Positions 61,235 through 64,000 of a stretch of DNA of 64,000 nt are shown here, one piece after another (the first letter of the stretch is position 1; every line of letters begins with the position of its first letter). The translations under genes were made by a program, and so were the position numbers. The DNA comes from Dehalococcoidia bacterium (GTDB taxonomy: Bacteria > Chloroflexota > Dehalococcoidia > Lucifugimonadales > Lucifugimonadaceae), in assembly GCA_022819585.1 (NCBI GenBank), contig JAJEGY010000031.1, forward strand, positions 1 to 64,000. The letters run 5' to 3'. The notes under the pieces are model-generated. The model ran no database searches and had not been told where the DNA came from. It worked only from the letters and a program-made list of their open reading frames with translations.

Positions 61235-62764
61235 ATGCCAGACAACTCACGACCAAACATCATCTACATCCAGTCCGACCAGCACAACCCCGCTGTCATC
61301 GGAGCGTATGGCGACAACATCGTAGAAACCCCAAACCTAGACCGCCTAGCCGCGTCTGGTGCAATCTTCACAGGAGCCTACTGCGGCTCCCCAATCTGCG
61401 TCCCCTCGCGCACGGCCCTCGTAACTGGCCGCTACCCTTACGAGACCGAAGTCTGGACCAACGACCAGATCCTAAGCTCCGCCGTCCCAACCTACGCCCA
61501 CTCCCTCGGCGCCGCCGGCTACGACCCCGTCCAGATCGGCAGAATGCACTACAACGGCGTCGACCAGCTCCACGGCTTCTCCCGACGCTACGTTGGCGAC
61601 CACAGCCCGAACTACCCCGGCAGCCCAAGACCAGTAGATCACGGACAGTTGCACGGCACTGCCGGACCCGCACGCGTCAGCCTCGAAGCCTCTGGCAGAG
61701 GCCAAAGCGCATACGAAGTCCACGACGAATACGTCACCCAATCCGCCGTCGACTTCATCAACAACAAAGGCATCACTCAACGCTCCGGTCTCGACGACTC
61801 CCCCCTCTGCCTCTCCATCGGCCTCATGCTCCCACACCAACCCTTCGTCGCTAGAGCAGTCGACTACGACAAGTACGAAGGCCGAGTCCCGATGCCCACA
61901 GTTCCAGCCGAACCCATCGAGGACTGCCACCCCTACATCCAATGGTGGCGAGAACGCACGGGCATCGTCGAGGTAACTGACGAGGAGATCATGCGCTCTC
62001 GCATCGCCTACTGGGCACTGTGCGACCGCACCGATCAACTCATCGGCGAAATCCTCGACGCCCTCGAAGCCAACGACTTCATGGATAACACCATCATCAT
62101 CTACTCCTCCGACCACGGAGAGCAGGTAGGCGAACATGGACTCTGGTGGAAGCAGACCTTCTACGAAGACGCCGCACGCGTCCCCGCGATAGTCTCATGG
62201 CCCGGCCACCTCGCAGAAGGCCGGGTCATCGACGCCCCAATCGATCAGTTCGATCTAGCCGCAACAATGCTAGAAGCTGGAGGCGCACAATCCCTACCAC
62301 AGTCCCACGGTATGAGCGTCATCGACCTCATCAACAACCCCGACAACGCTGAGTGGAAAGACGCAGTCTTCAGCGAATATTGCATGAACGACTCCGCCGT
62401 CGGCTCAGGAATGTCTGCCAACCTCGGCGGCGCAGACATCCACGCACGACCCGGCGGCGTCCAAAACCGCATGGTCCGATCCGGCGACTGGAAACTCAAC
62501 TACTACCACGGCTTCGAACCCCAACTCTTCAACCTAGCCGAAGACCCACACGAACTAAACGACCGCGCCCAAGACCCAACCTGCAAGGGAATCCGAGACG
62601 AACTCACAGACCGCGTCCTAGACGGCTGGAACCCCGACCACATCGCCGAACGAATGCGCATCCTAAAGTCCGAACAAGAACTAATGGAAGCATGGGCCAA
62701 AAACATCGACCCGCCCGATGTCCTCAGATGGGATCTGCGTCCTGAGATGGACTATCTGGACTGA
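61235..62764 (+). CDS. sulfatase (alkaline phosphatase superfamily, choline-sulfatase-like)
   Basis: 509 residues from the ATG at 61235, nine bases after the stop of the ATPase gene. The active-site signature CVPSRTALVTGRYP has the formylglycine cysteine C55 in C-x-P-S-R, a type I sulfatase needing a formylglycine-generating enzyme not encoded here. Metal residues are seen in 'YIQSDQHNPAVIG' and 'IIYSSDHGEQVGEHGLW'. There is no signal peptide, so it should be cytoplasmic. The gene closes the ABC operon, which suggests that the imported compound is, or carries, a sulfate ester. It overlaps the convergent gene at the 3' end by 41 bases. Confidence 0.9.
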   Translation: MPDNSRPNIIYIQSDQHNPAVIGAYGDNIVETPNLDRLAASGAIFTGAYCGSPICVPSRTALVTGRYPYETEVWTNDQILSSAVPTYAHSLGAAGYDPVQIGRMHYNGVDQLHGFSRRYVGDHSPNYPGSPRPVDHGQLHGTAGPARVSLEASGRGQSAYEVHDEYVTQSAVDFINNKGITQRSGLDDSPLCLSIGLMLPHQPFVARAVDYDKYEGRVPMPTVPAEPIEDCHPYIQWWRERTGIVEVTDEEIMRSRIAYWALCDRTDQLIGEILDALEANDFMDNTIIIYSSDHGEQVGEHGLWWKQTFYEDAARVPAIVSWPGHLAEGRVIDAPIDQFDLAATMLEAGGAQSLPQSHGMSVIDLINNPDNAEWKDAVFSEYCMNDSAVGSGMSANLGGADIHARPGGVQNRMVRSGDWKLNYYHGFEPQLFNLAEDPHELNDRAQDPTCKGIRDELTDRVLDGWNPDHIAERMRILKSEQELMEAWAKNIDPPDVLRWDLRPEMDYLD

Positions 62765-63998
62765 CAATCGTCAAATCATCACCAACGTTGGCGTCGCTCT
62801 GAGCCAACCGCCTGAATCCTAAAATCGAGACCGCGAATAACGCCACAACCATCGCGGCGTACCCGATCGACGCGAACCAATAGGTCCACAACCAGTGGCG
62901 GGATAAAGTTCGTCCCGAAATATAGAGCAGCTCTTCTGTCGGGTCGCTGATGACCCCCAAAATGTCGTCGATAAACAAGAGAGTCGAGGGAAACGGGTAG
63001 TGAAACACGATGAGTAAACCCGATGCGAGCAAGACGCAAGGCAACACAAACGACGCCCAGCTCGACGCAGCATCGACATTCAGCGCCCCATCTCCTGACC
63101 CTATGCAAGGTTGAGCGACCGCTAAGACCAGGTACGTGATGCCGAAGGCGACCGACAAATCTCGGACGATGAAAACCGTTCTCGAGATTGCCAAGGCCCT
63201 GCCGTCTGACGCCAGTCCCACAGGATCGAACCATCGCACCGCAACCTGAAACCATACGTCGCTCCCGAAAACCATCGACAACCCAACGACCGTCACCAAC
63301 ACGACGCACACTTCCACTGTCCTTCTCAACGCGTCACTCAGCCGCCCCGAGGCGTCCCACAAAGCCACGGCCACGACGAACCCAATCAGTGCAAGCGTCA
63401 AGACTTGCGTCACCGAACGTAATCCGTAATCGATCGTCAATCGGTGCGTCGGCGCATTCCGATGCTGATAGTAGAGATCCAAGCAACGCTGGCCTGCGTC
63501 GATATCCACCCCCTCGGGTGGCAACGACCTCAACGTCATCACCCTCGAGTTCAACTCGTTCGCACAATTCAACGCATCGGAACGACCTTGCAACGAAATC
63601 GCCGATGCACTCTGGTAACTTCCGAATGTATCTTGCGCCAACACTCTCACGATCGGTAACGCCTCGACGACCCCAAAACGGATCACAGCTAACACCGCTA
63701 TTCCGACGACCACCGCCAACAGCCAACGTCGTCTCCCATCACTCATTGCCGAATCCGCAGAGCCGCCTCCTCCGTCGTCGTGGGTTATCCCCAGTTCGGA
63801 TCGATCCGAAACGTCCTCTGGCACCGCACCATCGTCGGTCGAATGAACCCTCACACTTTCGTCAACTCCTACAAATGACGTAGGAACCGATTCCCAAGCC
63901 GTATCGATCCTTCCCCGCAAATGACGCAAAAACCACCAAACACCAAAAAACACAAACGCGATAGGCACCAAAACCATCGCGACTGACGGACTGAACAT
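62724..63998 (-). CDS. multi-spanning membrane protein of unknown function
   Basis: At least 424 residues. The ATG at 63998 is two bases from the window end and could be internal, so the gene may be partial. A first helix (about 5-25) is followed by an acidic, Gly/Ser-rich cytoplasmic or periplasmic loop of about 65 residues ('HSTDDGAVPEDVSDRSE', 'HDDGGGGSADS') and then seven or so helices. A 60-residue loop after helix 2 contains a Cys pair ('ALNCANELNSR', 'GQRCLDLYYQ') likely to face outside. No family recognised. Its 3' end overlaps the sulfatase gene by 41 bases in the opposite direction. Confidence 0.6.
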   Translation of the reverse strand: MFSPSVAMVLVPIAFVFFGVWWFLRHLRGRIDTAWESVPTSFVGVDESVRVHSTDDGAVPEDVSDRSELGITHDDGGGGSADSAMSDGRRRWLLAVVVGIAVLAVIRFGVVEALPIVRVLAQDTFGSYQSASAISLQGRSDALNCANELNSRVMTLRSLPPEGVDIDAGQRCLDLYYQHRNAPTHRLTIDYGLRSVTQVLTLALIGFVVAVALWDASGRLSDALRRTVEVCVVLVTVVGLSMVFGSDVWFQVAVRWFDPVGLASDGRALAISRTVFIVRDLSVAFGITYLVLAVAQPCIGSGDGALNVDAASSWASFVLPCVLLASGLLIVFHYPFPSTLLFIDDILGVISDPTEELLYISGRTLSRHWLWTYWFASIGYAAMVVALFAVSILGFRRLAQSDANVGDDLTIVSPDSPSQDADPI

Positions 63999-64000
63999 GC

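Overview
The window looks like a stretch of chromosome from an uncultured Chloroflexota bacterium, most like the marine SAR202 / Dehalococcoidia side of the phylum. This is inferred from gene content and protein style; there is no rRNA to test it. The clues are lipoproteins with Thr/Pro 'PVPPTATP' spacers, a peptide-ABC binding protein with a long Val/Glu/Lys linker behind its lipobox, several enolase-superfamily paralogues alongside xylose-isomerase-like barrels, RraA and a sulfatase, and a mid-50s G+C content judged by eye. Genes are dense and mixed on both strands.

Layout. 1-1.0 kb holds a GC-rich stop-poor block followed by a full copy of a dispersed repeat. 1.0-2.0 kb is a winged-helix regulator and membrane-protein pair. 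2.2-8.0 kb holds two large paralogous CARDB-type surface proteins; only the second keeps a zinc-protease motif. 8-11 kb has a sugar-acid dehydratase, a higBA toxin-antitoxin pair and a TIM-barrel isomerase. 11-16 kb has a permease fused to a degenerate anti-sigma-type domain, xerD-like, lgt and a PIN toxin. 16-24.5 kb is housekeeping (recJ, fabF, mtaB, leucyl aminopeptidase) interrupted by a metallo-beta-lactamase-fold protein without its metal ligands and a 66-residue paralogous fragment. 24.5-31 kb has a nickel/cobalt transporter, tRNA-His, tRNA-Arg, a second enolase-superfamily enzyme, two coiled-coil paralogues, a CAP lipoprotein, CorA and RraA. 31-32.5 kb is a gene-free island of repeats around another stop-poor block. 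32.5-48.6 kb has a probable selenocysteine-containing peroxiredoxin-like gene next to a SulP transporter, then dxs, hyi, an SLC13-type permease, pncB, a transhydrogenase, a giant Lhr helicase and an AIM24 protein. 48.6-54.8 kb has fic with a palindromic promoter, a Gfo/Idh/MocA oxidoreductase, pncA and a large FG-GAP/ASPIC lipoprotein. 55-62.8 kb is a complete oligopeptide-type ABC transporter operon ending in a sulfatase, and a multi-spanning membrane protein closes the window.

How the genes work together. The two enolase-superfamily enzymes, the two xylose-isomerase-like barrels, RraA, the Gfo/Idh/MocA oxidoreductase, the hydroxyacid-oxoacid transhydrogenase, the ABC transporter and the sulfatase fit a lifestyle of oxidising varied organic acids and sulfated or sugar-derived compounds. 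PncA and PncB together salvage nicotinamide to NAD. Lgt serves the many lipoproteins encoded nearby.

Points of greatest interest are the UGA codon at the resolving/peroxidatic Cys position of the peroxiredoxin-like gene (32504-32983), the paired active and inactive protease-like surface proteins, the metal-less metallo-beta-lactamase with its truncated neighbour, a base-skew switch near 55-58 kb that may mark the replication terminus region, and a composite intergenic repeat associated with stop-poor GC-rich blocks.
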